This document shows, piece by piece, positions 34,380-43,438 of a stretch of 64,000 nt of DNA; positions within the stretch are counted from its first letter, which is position 1; each line of letters starts with the position of its first letter. The notes below the pieces were generated by a model that was not told the DNA's origin, searched no databases, and saw only the letters and a list, made by a program, of their open reading frames with translations. Position numbers and translations under genes: made by a program. This DNA is from Maribellus comscasis (lineage in GTDB: Bacteria > Bacteroidota > Bacteroidia > Bacteroidales > Prolixibacteraceae). The stretch covers positions 1,116,001 through 1,180,000 of the forward strand of contig NZ_CP046401.1 of assembly GCF_009762775.1 (NCBI RefSeq). The letters are read 5' to 3'.

Positions 34380-36077
34380 ATGTATTTTCATCATAAAAGA
34401 ATATGCTTGTTCACAATCATACTGCTCGCTGTTCTTTTGCCTGCTAAATTATTTTCAAAAGAGAAAAAAGAGTTAAGGCAGGAACTTCCGGAAATAATTT
34501 CAAAATTACAATTTTACAAGGGTCACGAAGATTTATCGGTTGATTCAGTTCACAACCTGCCTGAAAATTTATTTAAAGAATTTACAAGTTATACCATCTC
34601 CGAAAAAGAAGTTTTCTGGCTTAAAATTGTAATTGACAACCAACAGGCTGCAACCGATGAGTATTTTATTCATTTTAATAGTCATTTGGATGATATTTAT
34701 TTATACCAGAAAAATGATAACGGTGTATGGATTGAAGAGCGATCCGGCGTTCTGATACCTGAAAAATTAAAAACAGTAAAAGGCTTTATTAAAGATAAAA
34801 TTCCTTTTACAATTTCAAACGGAAGCTCGACCATTTTATATCTGAAAATAGAAAACCAGATAGAAAAATATCTGGATACAAAAAAAATCTGGATAGTTGA
34901 TTCAAAATCATTCAATCGTATTTTTATTCAAACCAAACAGATACAAAGCATTTTTTTAGGGATTGTTGTTATTTTATGTTTTTTTAATCTTCTGCTGTTC
35001 CTCTCCACCGGAACCAGAATATACCTTTATTACATGCTGTACGCAATTTTTTCAAGTATCTATTTTATTTACGCCTTTCAATATTTCGAAACGGGTTATT
35101 TTGCCAACCACCCCCACGTGAGCTTATACCTTTTTTTCTCGGCAACTTTTATTCCCGTAGTTTACTGTTGGTTCCTGTACGAATTGTTAAAAACAGATGT
35201 TAATGACTTTGTACGAAGCATAGTAAAAAAATATGCAATTACTGTTTCGGCTTTTGCCCTGCTTATTCTTATAATCGCACTTTTTGACTATACGACAGGT
35301 GTGTTGGTAGATGATATTTATTCTATTGTAAATTCAATAATTGTTGTTTTACTTGTAGTTTTATTGTTTCGAAAGGTATCAAACACGGTAAAAATTGTCT
35401 TAAGTGGTTCTGTATTTTTAGTCGCAGGGGTGTTTTCAACTATCGTACTAAATTTTCAGAATGAGACTCCGGGCCACGGATATTTCTTTCAGAGTGGTTT
35501 TTTTATTGAGTTGATTTTTTTTACTGTAGCCATAAACTTCACTTACCAAAACGAGCGGCTTGAAAAATTAAAGTTTGAACTTAAGAATGCCAGTTTAGAA
35601 AATGAAAAACTGGCTAAAGAAAGAGAAGCCCAAAAACTTCGGGAACAAATCAACCTGAAAGAACGCGATTTAGCAACCAAAGTTTTCGCTATATCGCAAA
35701 AAGAAATGCTAATCAAAAATGTAACCTCTCATCTGGAAAAACAAGTGCAAAATAATTCGGTAAAAGTGAAAGATATCAAAGAGGTAATTTCAAATCTTAG
35801 TTCAAAAATGAACGATAATCACTGGGAAGAATTTGAGACTCATTTTATACAGGTTCATCCGGATTTTTACAGGTTACTCAATAAAAAATATCCGGGCCTG
35901 ACAAGAACCGAGCGAAAACTATGTGCATTTATTAAATTAAACCTAACAACCAAAGAAATTGCCGGCATAACAAAACGGAATCCTGAGAGTATTCATATGA
36001 CACGGTGTCGCCTTCGAAGAAAGATGGGATTGAACAAATCAGAGAACCTTGACAATGTGATAAATAACATCAAATAA
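34380..36077 (+). CDS. 7TM-DISM receptor with LuxR-like DNA-binding domain
   Basis: A 565-residue membrane regulator. After a signal peptide (about 1-24) there is an extracellular 7TMR-DISM sensor domain (about 30-165; EVFWLKIVIDNQ and TILYLKIENQ strands), then seven membrane helices (about 180-395), a charged coiled coil (about 395-450), and a C-terminal helix-turn-helix resembling LuxR (TRTERKLCAFIKLNLTTKEI, then RNPESIHMTRCRLRRKMGL). DISM domains are thought to sense sugars or other small ligands. A membrane-bound regulator would have to act on DNA near the membrane or be released. It precedes a set of surface-protein genes on the same strand, which may be its targets (inference). Confidence 0.87.
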   Translation: MYFHHKRICLFTIILLAVLLPAKLFSKEKKELRQELPEIISKLQFYKGHEDLSVDSVHNLPENLFKEFTSYTISEKEVFWLKIVIDNQQAATDEYFIHFNSHLDDIYLYQKNDNGVWIEERSGVLIPEKLKTVKGFIKDKIPFTISNGSSTILYLKIENQIEKYLDTKKIWIVDSKSFNRIFIQTKQIQSIFLGIVVILCFFNLLLFLSTGTRIYLYYMLYAIFSSIYFIYAFQYFETGYFANHPHVSLYLFFSATFIPVVYCWFLYELLKTDVNDFVRSIVKKYAITVSAFALLILIIALFDYTTGVLVDDIYSIVNSIIVVLLVVLLFRKVSNTVKIVLSGSVFLVAGVFSTIVLNFQNETPGHGYFFQSGFFIELIFFTVAINFTYQNERLEKLKFELKNASLENEKLAKEREAQKLREQINLKERDLATKVFAISQKEMLIKNVTSHLEKQVQNNSVKVKDIKEVISNLSSKMNDNHWEEFETHFIQVHPDFYRLLNKKYPGLTRTERKLCAFIKLNLTTKEIAGITKRNPESIHMTRCRLRRKMGLNKSENLDNVINNIK

Positions 36078-36246
36078 ACTCACCTAACTATTCATTTAAA
36101 ATTTACTTCAAGCTCCTTCTCCAAACGCTTTTTCAGGACATATTTTTCCGATTGTATAGACTTTGTTAGGTGTTTTTTACCCGATAACAACCTAACATTT
36201 AATATTTTTAGCCCGATACCAAAAATTAACATTAATCTTTTTTGCA

Positions 36247-36723
36247 ATGAGAAAATCGGAGGTCTGTATCATCATTATTTTTCTTTGTCTGTTCTCTGGC
36301 GTAAAAGCACAGGAAGTTGTTGCTACTGCCGGGAATAGTTTTACAAACAACAATTTACAACTCAACTGGACATTGGGCGAGTCAGTAATTTCAACACTGT
36401 CAAACCAGAATACTGTACTTACGCAGGGATTTCATCAGTCAAAAATTATTGTAACTGCTGTGGATGAATTTCCGGAGCTGTCTTTTGATATTTCGGCTTA
36501 CCCTAATCCAACCAGCAACCATTTAAAAGTTAAAATAGAAAAAACCGGGCAGCAGGATTTATTTTATACACTTTACAGCCTGGATGGAAGAATAATGGCT
36601 CAAAAACAAATCGAAACATCCGTTTCCGAAATTCCAATGTACTCTTATGTATCCGCGACCTATCTTTTAAAGGTTTTTAATAAAAACAATGTGTTAAAAA
36701 CATTCAAAATCATAAAAAAATAA
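36247..36723 (+). CDS. Small T9SS type A sorting-domain protein
   Basis: A 158-residue secreted protein: a signal peptide (about 1-21, ending VKAQ), a short repeat-like segment (LQLNWTLGESVISTLSN...LTQGFHQ) and a C-terminal type A sorting domain (DISAYPNPTSNHLKVKIE, then YSLDGRIM and a final basic KIIKK). It is barely more than the sorting domain, so it may be a small surface or matrix protein. It lies between the 7TM regulator and the tail-fibre-like genes. Confidence 0.85.
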   Translation: MRKSEVCIIIIFLCLFSGVKAQEVVATAGNSFTNNNLQLNWTLGESVISTLSNQNTVLTQGFHQSKIIVTAVDEFPELSFDISAYPNPTSNHLKVKIEKTGQQDLFYTLYSLDGRIMAQKQIETSVSEIPMYSYVSATYLLKVFNKNNVLKTFKIIKK

Positions 36724-36796
36724 TTTTGGCTTTCCTCAATTCCATACCATAAATGTGTTGCCCCCAAACCTGATTTTTAAAATTAATAAAAAAAAT

Positions 36797-38755
36797 ATGA
36801 AATTTATAACTACATTATTTATTGGCCTACTTTTTTGTTTGGCCACTTTTGCCCAATCCCCACAAATGTTTAACTACCAGGCCGTCTTGCGCGATGCTTC
36901 CGGAAATACTCTGGCCAATCAGGACGTGGAAATTGGTATTGTCCTTTTACAGGGCAGTGCAACCGGCAGTGAGGCATTTTCCGAAACACATTCTGCAACA
37001 ACCAACAGTTTAGGCTTGGTAAACCTGCAAATTGGTTCGGTAAATACTACCGGTATGGAAAACATTGACTGGAGTTCCGGGCCGTATTTTATTCAAATTT
37101 CGGTAGATGGAACCGTGATGGGAACCAGCCAGTTATTGAGTGTTCCGTATGCACTTGTCGCCGGTTCGGTAGCTGGCGGAGATAACGACAACGACCCCGA
37201 AAACGAAATCCAAACTTTAGATTTTCAGAACAACCAGTTATCCATTAGTCAGGGAAATTCCATCGACCTCTCTCCTGTACTCGGACTGCTTGATACAAGC
37301 ACTACCAACGAGTTGCAGGACATCAGCCTGTCGGGCACAGAACTTTCCATTTCGCAGGGGTCTTCTGTTAATTTATCAGTATTACAGGACGGAACCGGAA
37401 CCGATAATCAAACTCTTCAATTGTACAACAACCGCTACCTGGACATTTCAAACGGAAATTCCGTAACCTTGCCGTATGTTATTAACGAGAGCGACCCGGT
37501 ATTTGGCAAGTGGGACAAAAGTACCGGCATTACAATTACCGAATCACAAATTTCCGACCTGAAACATTTTACCGGCGACAGCATTACCGGAAACGAAACT
37601 GCTTTTGATGGTTGGGACAAAGACGCAAGCGACGATTTTACCACAGCAGATGAAAAAGACCCGATTTACGCTGCCGACAGTGCTTTTATAAAAACAGGTG
37701 TACAAAGCTGGAACAATTCACTGGCAAAGAATATTACAGAGGCCGATACAACTCGCTGGGGACAAGATTCAGACTCAACCAACGAATTACAAGCCCTTTC
37801 TATCAGTAATGACACAATATACCTTTCAAACAGTGATTACGTTAAACTACCGCTTGCCACAACATTAGCCGATGCCGATAAGGATACAAAAATACAAGTT
37901 GAAGAAAGTCCTGATGAAGACAAAGTAAGAATAGATATTGCCGGAAAAGAAACCATGACAATGGATGCTGAAGGTACAATTGTAAATTTGCCGACAAGTA
38001 ATGAAAACAGTAGTTTTAATATTGTTAAAAACAATGGTACATCCGTATTTAAAGTAAATGGAGCCGGACAAATGGCAGGCGATGGAAGCGGGCTTTCCAA
38101 TGTCAGGGCTCTTGCAGATTATATCGGTGGAAACCAACGTTATCAGATTACTGCTAATTATGGTTCGTATAACTGTGTAAGGCAGGTAACATTAACTGTT
38201 CCATCAAGTGGAATATGTTTTGCAATGGCCAGTGGTTATGTTGATTGGGAATCAAAAGGCTGGGATTTGCTTTTAACATCCATTTTAATGGATGAAGACC
38301 CAAATTCTTCATGGACTGCTGAAAATCATTGGTATAATTATTTGAATATTATAACAGACTACAATTGTACGGATTCTTCCGATCAATATACCACTTATGC
38401 CCAGCACAGATGTTTTTCTGTTGGTGCAGGGGAGCATACTTTTTACCTGTGGGCAAATAAATACACCTCTTCTTCAAAAACCGAAGTTGGAGATATTAAT
38501 TTAACGGTATTGTTTTTTCCAACCGGTGGCTCAGGACCTGCAACAAAGTCAATGCTCAAAACAACCCAGTTACCCGATAGTGTGCAAAATTACAGTTTCA
38601 TTGAAGGCAGCGTTGATGGTAATTCTCCCCCTGTTTCTGATGAGTTACCCTCTCAGGATGAGCCTTCAGAGTTAAAAATATTAATCAATCAACAAGATAA
38701 TCGGATAAAAGAACTTGAAAAGAAACTTGAATTGCTACTATCGAAGAAGCTTTAA
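36797..38755 (+). CDS. Tail-fibre-like secreted surface protein, copy A
   Basis: A 652-residue exported protein with a signal peptide (about 1-20, ending TFAQ). The N-terminal domain begins with NYQAVLRDASGN, common in Bacteroidota tail-fibre-domain proteins. The middle (about 60-375) is a low-complexity, beta-rich shaft with repeated LSISQG and LDISNG-type units and many Asp/Asn. A distinct tip follows (about 395-600; DWESKGWD ... GDINLTVLFFPTGG), then a short C-terminal coiled coil RIKELEKKLELLL. It has no T9SS signal. The ATG at 36797 precedes the signal peptide; an upstream in-frame extension to 36755 is unlikely. Function as an adhesin is inference. Confidence 0.82.
   Translation: MKFITTLFIGLLFCLATFAQSPQMFNYQAVLRDASGNTLANQDVEIGIVLLQGSATGSEAFSETHSATTNSLGLVNLQIGSVNTTGMENIDWSSGPYFIQISVDGTVMGTSQLLSVPYALVAGSVAGGDNDNDPENEIQTLDFQNNQLSISQGNSIDLSPVLGLLDTSTTNELQDISLSGTELSISQGSSVNLSVLQDGTGTDNQTLQLYNNRYLDISNGNSVTLPYVINESDPVFGKWDKSTGITITESQISDLKHFTGDSITGNETAFDGWDKDASDDFTTADEKDPIYAADSAFIKTGVQSWNNSLAKNITEADTTRWGQDSDSTNELQALSISNDTIYLSNSDYVKLPLATTLADADKDTKIQVEESPDEDKVRIDIAGKETMTMDAEGTIVNLPTSNENSSFNIVKNNGTSVFKVNGAGQMAGDGSGLSNVRALADYIGGNQRYQITANYGSYNCVRQVTLTVPSSGICFAMASGYVDWESKGWDLLLTSILMDEDPNSSWTAENHWYNYLNIITDYNCTDSSDQYTTYAQHRCFSVGAGEHTFYLWANKYTSSSKTEVGDINLTVLFFPTGGSGPATKSMLKTTQLPDSVQNYSFIEGSVDGNSPPVSDELPSQDEPSELKILINQQDNRIKELEKKLELLLSKKL
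36977..37920 (+). repeat. 944-base near-identical segment, copy A
   Basis: This segment matches 39028-39971 at a constant offset of 2051 bases. I see only about four base differences and no indel by eye, while the sequences just outside both edges are clearly diverged. It encodes the shaft of both tail-fibre-like proteins. Confidence 0.92.
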
Positions 38756-38784
38756 TAATTCTTTGACATTTTCAAATAAACAGT

Positions 38785-38852
38785 CTCCCTCGTTGACACG
38801 AATTTGTAATCCGTGCTTTTAGATTAAGATTACTAAAAAGAACAAAAATGAA
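38785..38852 (+). repeat. Leader repeat, copy 1, with palindromic core
   Basis: About 68 bases that recur with few changes at 40868-40935. The core CACGAATT-TGT-AATCCGTG (38796-38814 or so) forms a small hairpin with one mismatch, and is followed by the shared segment TTTTAGATTAAGATTAC and the start codon ATGAAAA. It may be a REP-like element or simply the duplicated upstream region of the gene. Confidence 0.7.
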
Positions 38853-40839
38853 AAAACTAATCACATCAATTTTTATTCTGATGCTTGGGCTGACAACCTT
38901 TGCCCAAATCCCCCAAAGGTTGAATTACCAAGCTGTCCTTCGTGATGCCGGCGGACAGGTAATAGCGAACCAAGATGTAGAAATCAGTATTGCTATTTTA
39001 CAGGGTAGCGGAACCGGAAACGAAGTGTTTTCCGAAACACATTCTGCAACAACCAACAGTTTAGGCTTGGTAAACCTGCAAATTGGTTCGGTAAATACTA
39101 CCGGTATGGAAAACATTGACTGGAGTTCCGGGCCGTATTTTATTCAAATTTCGGTAGATGGAACCGTGATGGGAACCAGCCAGTTATTGAGTGTTCCGTA
39201 TGCACTTGTCGCCGGTTCGGTAGCTGGCGGAGATAACGACAACGACCCCGAAAACGAAATCCAGACTTTAGATTTTCAGAACAACCAGTTATCCATTAGT
39301 CAGGGAAATTCCATCGACCTCTCTCCTGTACTCGGACTGCTTGATACAAGCACTACCAACGAGTTGCAGGACATCAGCCTGTCGGGCACAGAACTTTCCA
39401 TTTCGCAGGGGTCTTCTGTTAATTTATCAGCATTACAGGACGGAACCGGAACCGATAATCAAACTCTTCAATTGTACAACAACCGCTACCTGGACATTTC
39501 AAACGGAAATTCCGTAACCTTGCCGTATGTTATTAACGAGAGCGACCCGGTATTTGGCAAGTGGGACAAAAGTACCGGCATTACAATTACCGAATCACAA
39601 ATTTCCGACCTGAAACATTTTACCGGCGACAGCATTACCGGAAACGAAACTGCTTTTGATGGTTGGGACAAAGACGCAAGCGACGATTTTACCACAGCAG
39701 ATGAAAAAGACCCGATTTACGCTGCCGACAGTGCTTTTATAAAAACAGGTGTACAAAGCTGGAACAATTCTTTGGCAAAGAATATTACAGAGGCCGATAC
39801 AACTCGCTGGGGACAAGATTCAGACTCAACCAACGAATTACAAGCCCTTTCTATCAGTAATGACACAATATACCTTTCAAACAGTGATTACGTTAAACTA
39901 CCGCTTGCCACAACATTAGCCGATGCCGATAAGGATACAAAAATACAAGTTGAAGAAAGTCCTGATGAAGATATGCTTCGGGTTGATATAGCAGGTAACG
40001 AAACCTTAACGATGAGTAATAGTACCGGAACTATTTTAAGATTACCAACCAACGATGATAACAGCAGTTTAAAAGTCTCAAAAAACAATGGAACAGTTGT
40101 TTTTGGTGTTGACGGGCAGGGGTTGCTAAATGGAGATGGAAGCGGATTATCCAATGTGAAATCATTATTGGGATATAGTGGTGGTGATTACAGAAAACAA
40201 GTGACGTCAACAGACCCATATAATCCAACACTTATGAAAACTGTAGAAATAACAGTCGATGGTCCAGGTAAAGTTTTGATCCAGGCAACGGGTTATGCCG
40301 ACTGGGAAAGTACAGGTTGTGATTATTACAGGTTGAGTGCACTTCCAGATAATATTCAAACAGGTTCCGTGTCATTTGGGAATAAGTATTTTGACTATTT
40401 AATGATAGATACAGACAAAGGTTGTCAGGATTCATCAGACCAATACAGCCCTCTTGCTTACTCCAGGGTATTTAATGTTGGCTCTGCCGGAACATATACA
40501 TATAATTTATGGGCTGACCGGGTATTTAGTTCTTCATTGGTTGAAATGGGAGATATTAATATGCAGGCAATTTATTTCCCGACAGGCGGCACCGGAAGTG
40601 CAACTTTAAAAAGTGCCGAAATAAGGGAAGCAGAAGAAAACAAAGAACCTTTCGACCGTTCGCTCCCACGTAATATTGACGGAAGTTACTCCGCAATCCA
40701 GGCTGATAATGAGTATGAGATAAAATCACCGCCTTTGGGTGAATTAGAGACCCCAAAAATTATAAACCAACAACAGGAAGAACGGATAAAAGAACTTGAA
40801 AAGAAACTTGAATTGCTTTTGCAGGAAAAACTTGAGTGA
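38848..40839 (+). CDS. Tail-fibre-like secreted surface protein, copy B
   Basis: A 663-residue paralogue of copy A with the same layout: signal peptide (about 1-20), NYQAVLRDAGGQ N-terminal domain, shaft, tip, and terminal coil RIKELEKKLELLL. The shaft (about 61-375) is almost identical to that of copy A even in DNA, while the N-terminal part and the tip (DWESTGCDYY ... GDINMQAIYFPTGG) have clearly diverged. This pattern suggests gene conversion of the shaft with variation kept at the tip. It is preceded by the leader repeat and followed by a broken third copy. Confidence 0.82.
   Translation: MKKLITSIFILMLGLTTFAQIPQRLNYQAVLRDAGGQVIANQDVEISIAILQGSGTGNEVFSETHSATTNSLGLVNLQIGSVNTTGMENIDWSSGPYFIQISVDGTVMGTSQLLSVPYALVAGSVAGGDNDNDPENEIQTLDFQNNQLSISQGNSIDLSPVLGLLDTSTTNELQDISLSGTELSISQGSSVNLSALQDGTGTDNQTLQLYNNRYLDISNGNSVTLPYVINESDPVFGKWDKSTGITITESQISDLKHFTGDSITGNETAFDGWDKDASDDFTTADEKDPIYAADSAFIKTGVQSWNNSLAKNITEADTTRWGQDSDSTNELQALSISNDTIYLSNSDYVKLPLATTLADADKDTKIQVEESPDEDMLRVDIAGNETLTMSNSTGTILRLPTNDDNSSLKVSKNNGTVVFGVDGQGLLNGDGSGLSNVKSLLGYSGGDYRKQVTSTDPYNPTLMKTVEITVDGPGKVLIQATGYADWESTGCDYYRLSALPDNIQTGSVSFGNKYFDYLMIDTDKGCQDSSDQYSPLAYSRVFNVGSAGTYTYNLWADRVFSSSLVEMGDINMQAIYFPTGGTGSATLKSAEIREAEENKEPFDRSLPRNIDGSYSAIQADNEYEIKSPPLGELETPKIINQQQEERIKELEKKLELLLQEKLE
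39028..39971 (+). repeat. 944-base near-identical segment, copy B
   Basis: Partner of 36977-37920. Differences I could see are one in an Ile-Gln codon pair near 39265, a Val/Ala change near 39431, and two bases near 39770 (TCT TTG against TCA CTG). Confidence 0.92.
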
Positions 40840-40867
40840 TTGGGTGTAATTTTCCCAAATCTTTGGC

Positions 40868-40935
40868 TCCCCTCGCTGGCACGGATTTGTAATCCATGCT
40901 TTTAGATTAAGATTACTAAAACGAACAAAAATGAA
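40868..40935 (+). repeat. Leader repeat, copy 2
   Basis: Second copy of the leader at 38785-38852, here with core CACGGATT-TGT-AATCCATG. Homology continues through ATGAAAA and then stops, so a gene start has been joined to unrelated reading frame behind it. Confidence 0.7.
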
Positions 40936-41341
40936 AACTGTAGTTCGGGAGTTTATCTTTCCCCCGAAGAATCAGCTTGGTGGATTGTTTCAGACTCTGC
41001 AAAAAAAGAGAACTTTTTAGACGCCAATGGAGAATATTTTTTGGAAAGTATTTCAAAGATGAAACCTGGAAATTGGAACTACAAATCACAACGGTCTTCA
41101 AATTTAAGGCATTATGGACCGAGAGCACAGGAGGTATATAAAGTATTTCGGAAAGGATGAATTAGATATAATTGGGTGCGACACATTATTAAATACCTGT
41201 GATATTTATGGAATAATGATGGTTGGTATTCAGGCCTTGGAAAAACGCCAGTACCGTTGCCAAAGAAAAAACAGCAGCAATAAAACAACATTAAACTGTA
41301 GCCCAAAATTACACATGGTTAAAATATTTTCCCAAAAGTAA
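40931..41341 (+). pseudogene. Relic of a third tail-fibre-like gene (S74-type chaperone end)
   Basis: After the copied leader and ATGAAAA, the frame that matters begins at about 40936 and encodes NCSSGVYLSPEESAWWI, then FLESISKMKPGNWNYK and RHYGPRAQEVYKVF, which are hallmarks of the intramolecular chaperone (peptidase S74/endosialidase type) at the end of tail-fibre proteins. One extra base near 41140 shifts the frame. The continuation, in the frame of 41114-41341, reads GKDELDIIGCDTLLNTCD then IMMVGIQALEKR. The copied ATG is out of frame with both. The N-terminus, the shaft and the autocleavage region are missing, so this is a broken gene. Confidence 0.8.
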
Positions 41342-41371
41342 AGTTCTATCTTTACCGGGAATTATACGAAG

Positions 41372-42484
41372 GTGGCAAAAACAACCAAAAAACGAATCAT
41401 TGTTTCTGTAACCAGCGATTTGGTTTCAGACAACCGTGTGCATAAAGTTTGCACCTCGCTGTTAAAAATGGGATTCGATGTTTTGCTGGTTGGCCGCAAA
41501 AAAAGAGACAGTTTGCCCCTGCAATCCCGCAAATACAAAACCCGCCGGTTTAAATTACTTTTTGAAAAGGGGCCGTTTTTTTATGTCTGTTTCAATTTAC
41601 GCTTGTTTTGTTTCCTGTTCTTTTCAAAAACCGATGTTTTGCTTGCCAACGATCTGGATACGCTGCCCGCAAATTTTCTTGCTTCAAAAATCAAAGGAAA
41701 ATCGCTGGTTTACGACAGCCACGAATATTTTACCGAAGTGCCGGAACTGATAAACCGGCCGCAGATACAGAAAATATGGAAGCAGCTGGAACAAAAAATA
41801 GTCCCTAAAATAAAATATGCCTACACGGTTTGTAATTCCATTGCTCAAATTTATTCTGAAAAATATGGCACAGCCTTTAAAGTAGTAAGAAATGTTCCTT
41901 TTGCGGGTTCTGTTTCGGCAAATTCCTTAAAAGGAAACAACGGAAAAACAGTTTTGTACCAGGGTGCTGTGAATGTAGGGCGTGGATTAAAACAGGCAAT
42001 TTTAGCCATGGAGGAAATGGAAGGTGTAAAGCTGATAATTGCGGGTGATGGAGATATAAAACCTGAATTGGAAAAACTGGTAAGGGAAAAAAAGCTGGAA
42101 AACAAAATTCAGTTTACCGGCCGTTTGAGTATAGAAGAACTATCGAAAATTACTCCACAGGCTGACCTGGGATTATCCATTGAAGAAGACATGGGACTAA
42201 ATTACCGTTTTGCCCTGCCCAACAAACTGTTCGATTATATTCAGGCCCAGGTGCCGGTGCTGGTAAGCGATCTGCCCGAAATGGCAGCCATTGTAAAACA
42301 ATATAAAATCGGAGAAATTACTTCTTCGCTTGAACCTGAGTTTTTAGCAAAAAAAATTAAGAAGGTTTTGTTTGATAAAGATGCGGAAAAAGTCCGGAGA
42401 AAAAATCTGACGACAGCAGCAAAAGAACTGACGTGGGAGAAGGAAGAAAAAGTTTTGCACGATATTTTTAAGAATTTTCTTTAA
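41372..42484 (+). CDS. Family 4 glycosyltransferase
   Basis: A 370-residue GT-B-fold glycosyltransferase that probably uses a nucleotide sugar to extend a surface glycan. The N-terminal half opens RIIVSVTSDLVSDNRVHKVC, and the C-terminal half has VLYQGAVNVGRGL, LIIAGDGDIKPELEKLV, the FTGRLSIEEL segment, and the sugar-nucleotide Glu region LSIEEDMGLNYRFALPNKLFDY (given here only as a region at about 270-290). The start is a GTG. No other glycan genes are adjacent. It ends 7 bases from the converging ftsE. Confidence 0.88.
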   Translation: MAKTTKKRIIVSVTSDLVSDNRVHKVCTSLLKMGFDVLLVGRKKRDSLPLQSRKYKTRRFKLLFEKGPFFYVCFNLRLFCFLFFSKTDVLLANDLDTLPANFLASKIKGKSLVYDSHEYFTEVPELINRPQIQKIWKQLEQKIVPKIKYAYTVCNSIAQIYSEKYGTAFKVVRNVPFAGSVSANSLKGNNGKTVLYQGAVNVGRGLKQAILAMEEMEGVKLIIAGDGDIKPELEKLVREKKLENKIQFTGRLSIEELSKITPQADLGLSIEEDMGLNYRFALPNKLFDYIQAQVPVLVSDLPEMAAIVKQYKIGEITSSLEPEFLAKKIKKVLFDKDAEKVRRKNLTTAAKELTWEKEEKVLHDIFKNFL

Positions 42485-42491
42485 CCGGAAA

Positions 42492-43211
42492 TCAATTGGC
42501 ATCCAGCATGCTTTCAAAATCGACCATGGTTTTATTTGTTTCTGAATCATTCAACACCCCCGCAGCACATACTAAAGTACGGGTGGGCTTTTTGGCAATC
42601 ACTGCATAATCATGGGTAGACATTAAAACCGTTTTTCCGGCTTCGTTAAGCTGAATAAATAAATCAAGTATTTCTTCCGAAGTTTCCGGATCAAGATTTC
42701 CCGTTGGTTCATCGGCAAGCAAAATCAAAGGATCGTTTAATATAGCACGGGCAATTACTACGCGTTGTTGTTCTCCGCCACTCAGCAGATGGGGCATTTT
42801 TTTAATTTTATCAGCAACGCCAACTTTTTCAAGTACTTCCTCAATACGCAATTCTATTTTAGTTTTGTCGGTCCAACCCGTTGCACGTAAAACAAAAGCC
42901 AGGTTCTCATACACGTTTCTGTCGGTAAGCAATCTGAAATCCTGAAAAACAACCCCTAACTTCCGACGCAACAAATACACTTCTTTATTTTTTAAATTCT
43001 CAAGTGATATTCCCGCAACCATACCCAGCCCTTTTATCAAAGGAATTTCTGCATTTAACGTTTTTATCAAACTGGTTTTACCGGTTCCCACTTTCCCAAT
43101 TATATAAACAAATTCCCCCTCGTTCACAGAAAGATTTACATCAGAAAGTATTTTGTTTTCTCTCTGATAAATATCCGCTCCAACCAACTCAATAACCTTA
43201 CTTTTTTCCAT
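42492..43211 (-). CDS. ftsE: Cell division ATP-binding protein FtsE
   Basis: A 239-residue ABC ATPase that with FtsX activates peptidoglycan hydrolases at the septum. Walker A is GKVGTGKTS, the FtsE-like Q-loop is VVFQDFRLL, the signature is LSGGEQQR, Walker B is [10 protein letters not shown], and the switch His is in STHDY. The ATG at 43211 is chosen because upstream codons of the open frame encode an unrelated hydrophobic stretch. ftsX is not adjacent; related transporters such as LolD are possible, but the VFQDFRLL segment favours FtsE. Confidence 0.85.
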   Translation of the reverse strand: MEKSKVIELVGADIYQRENKILSDVNLSVNEGEFVYIIGKVGTGKTSLIKTLNAEIPLIKGLGMVAGISLENLKNKEVYLLRRKLGVVFQDFRLLTDRNVYENLAFVLRATGWTDKTKIELRIEEVLEKVGVADKIKKMPHLLSGGEQQRVVIARAILNDPLILLADEPTGNLDPETSEEILDLFIQLNEAGKTVLMSTHDYAVIAKKPTRTLVCAAGVLNDSETNKTMVDFESMLDAN

Positions 43212-43438
43212 AAACCCAAAATGTAACCGAATATAAATGTAAATTTCTGAACTAATAATATAATAAACGAAAGAAATAAACAGTTTCTTGTTAAGAAAAT
43301 ACAATCATTTGGGAGGCAGCAACCCAATGTTTATTTCTATTTTAGAAAAATAAATTTACCCAAAACAGAGTTTAATAAAAAAAAGATAAATCTTGACAAT
43401 GGTTAAGATTTCATTTTAGGAAAAGAAACAAAAGGAAC

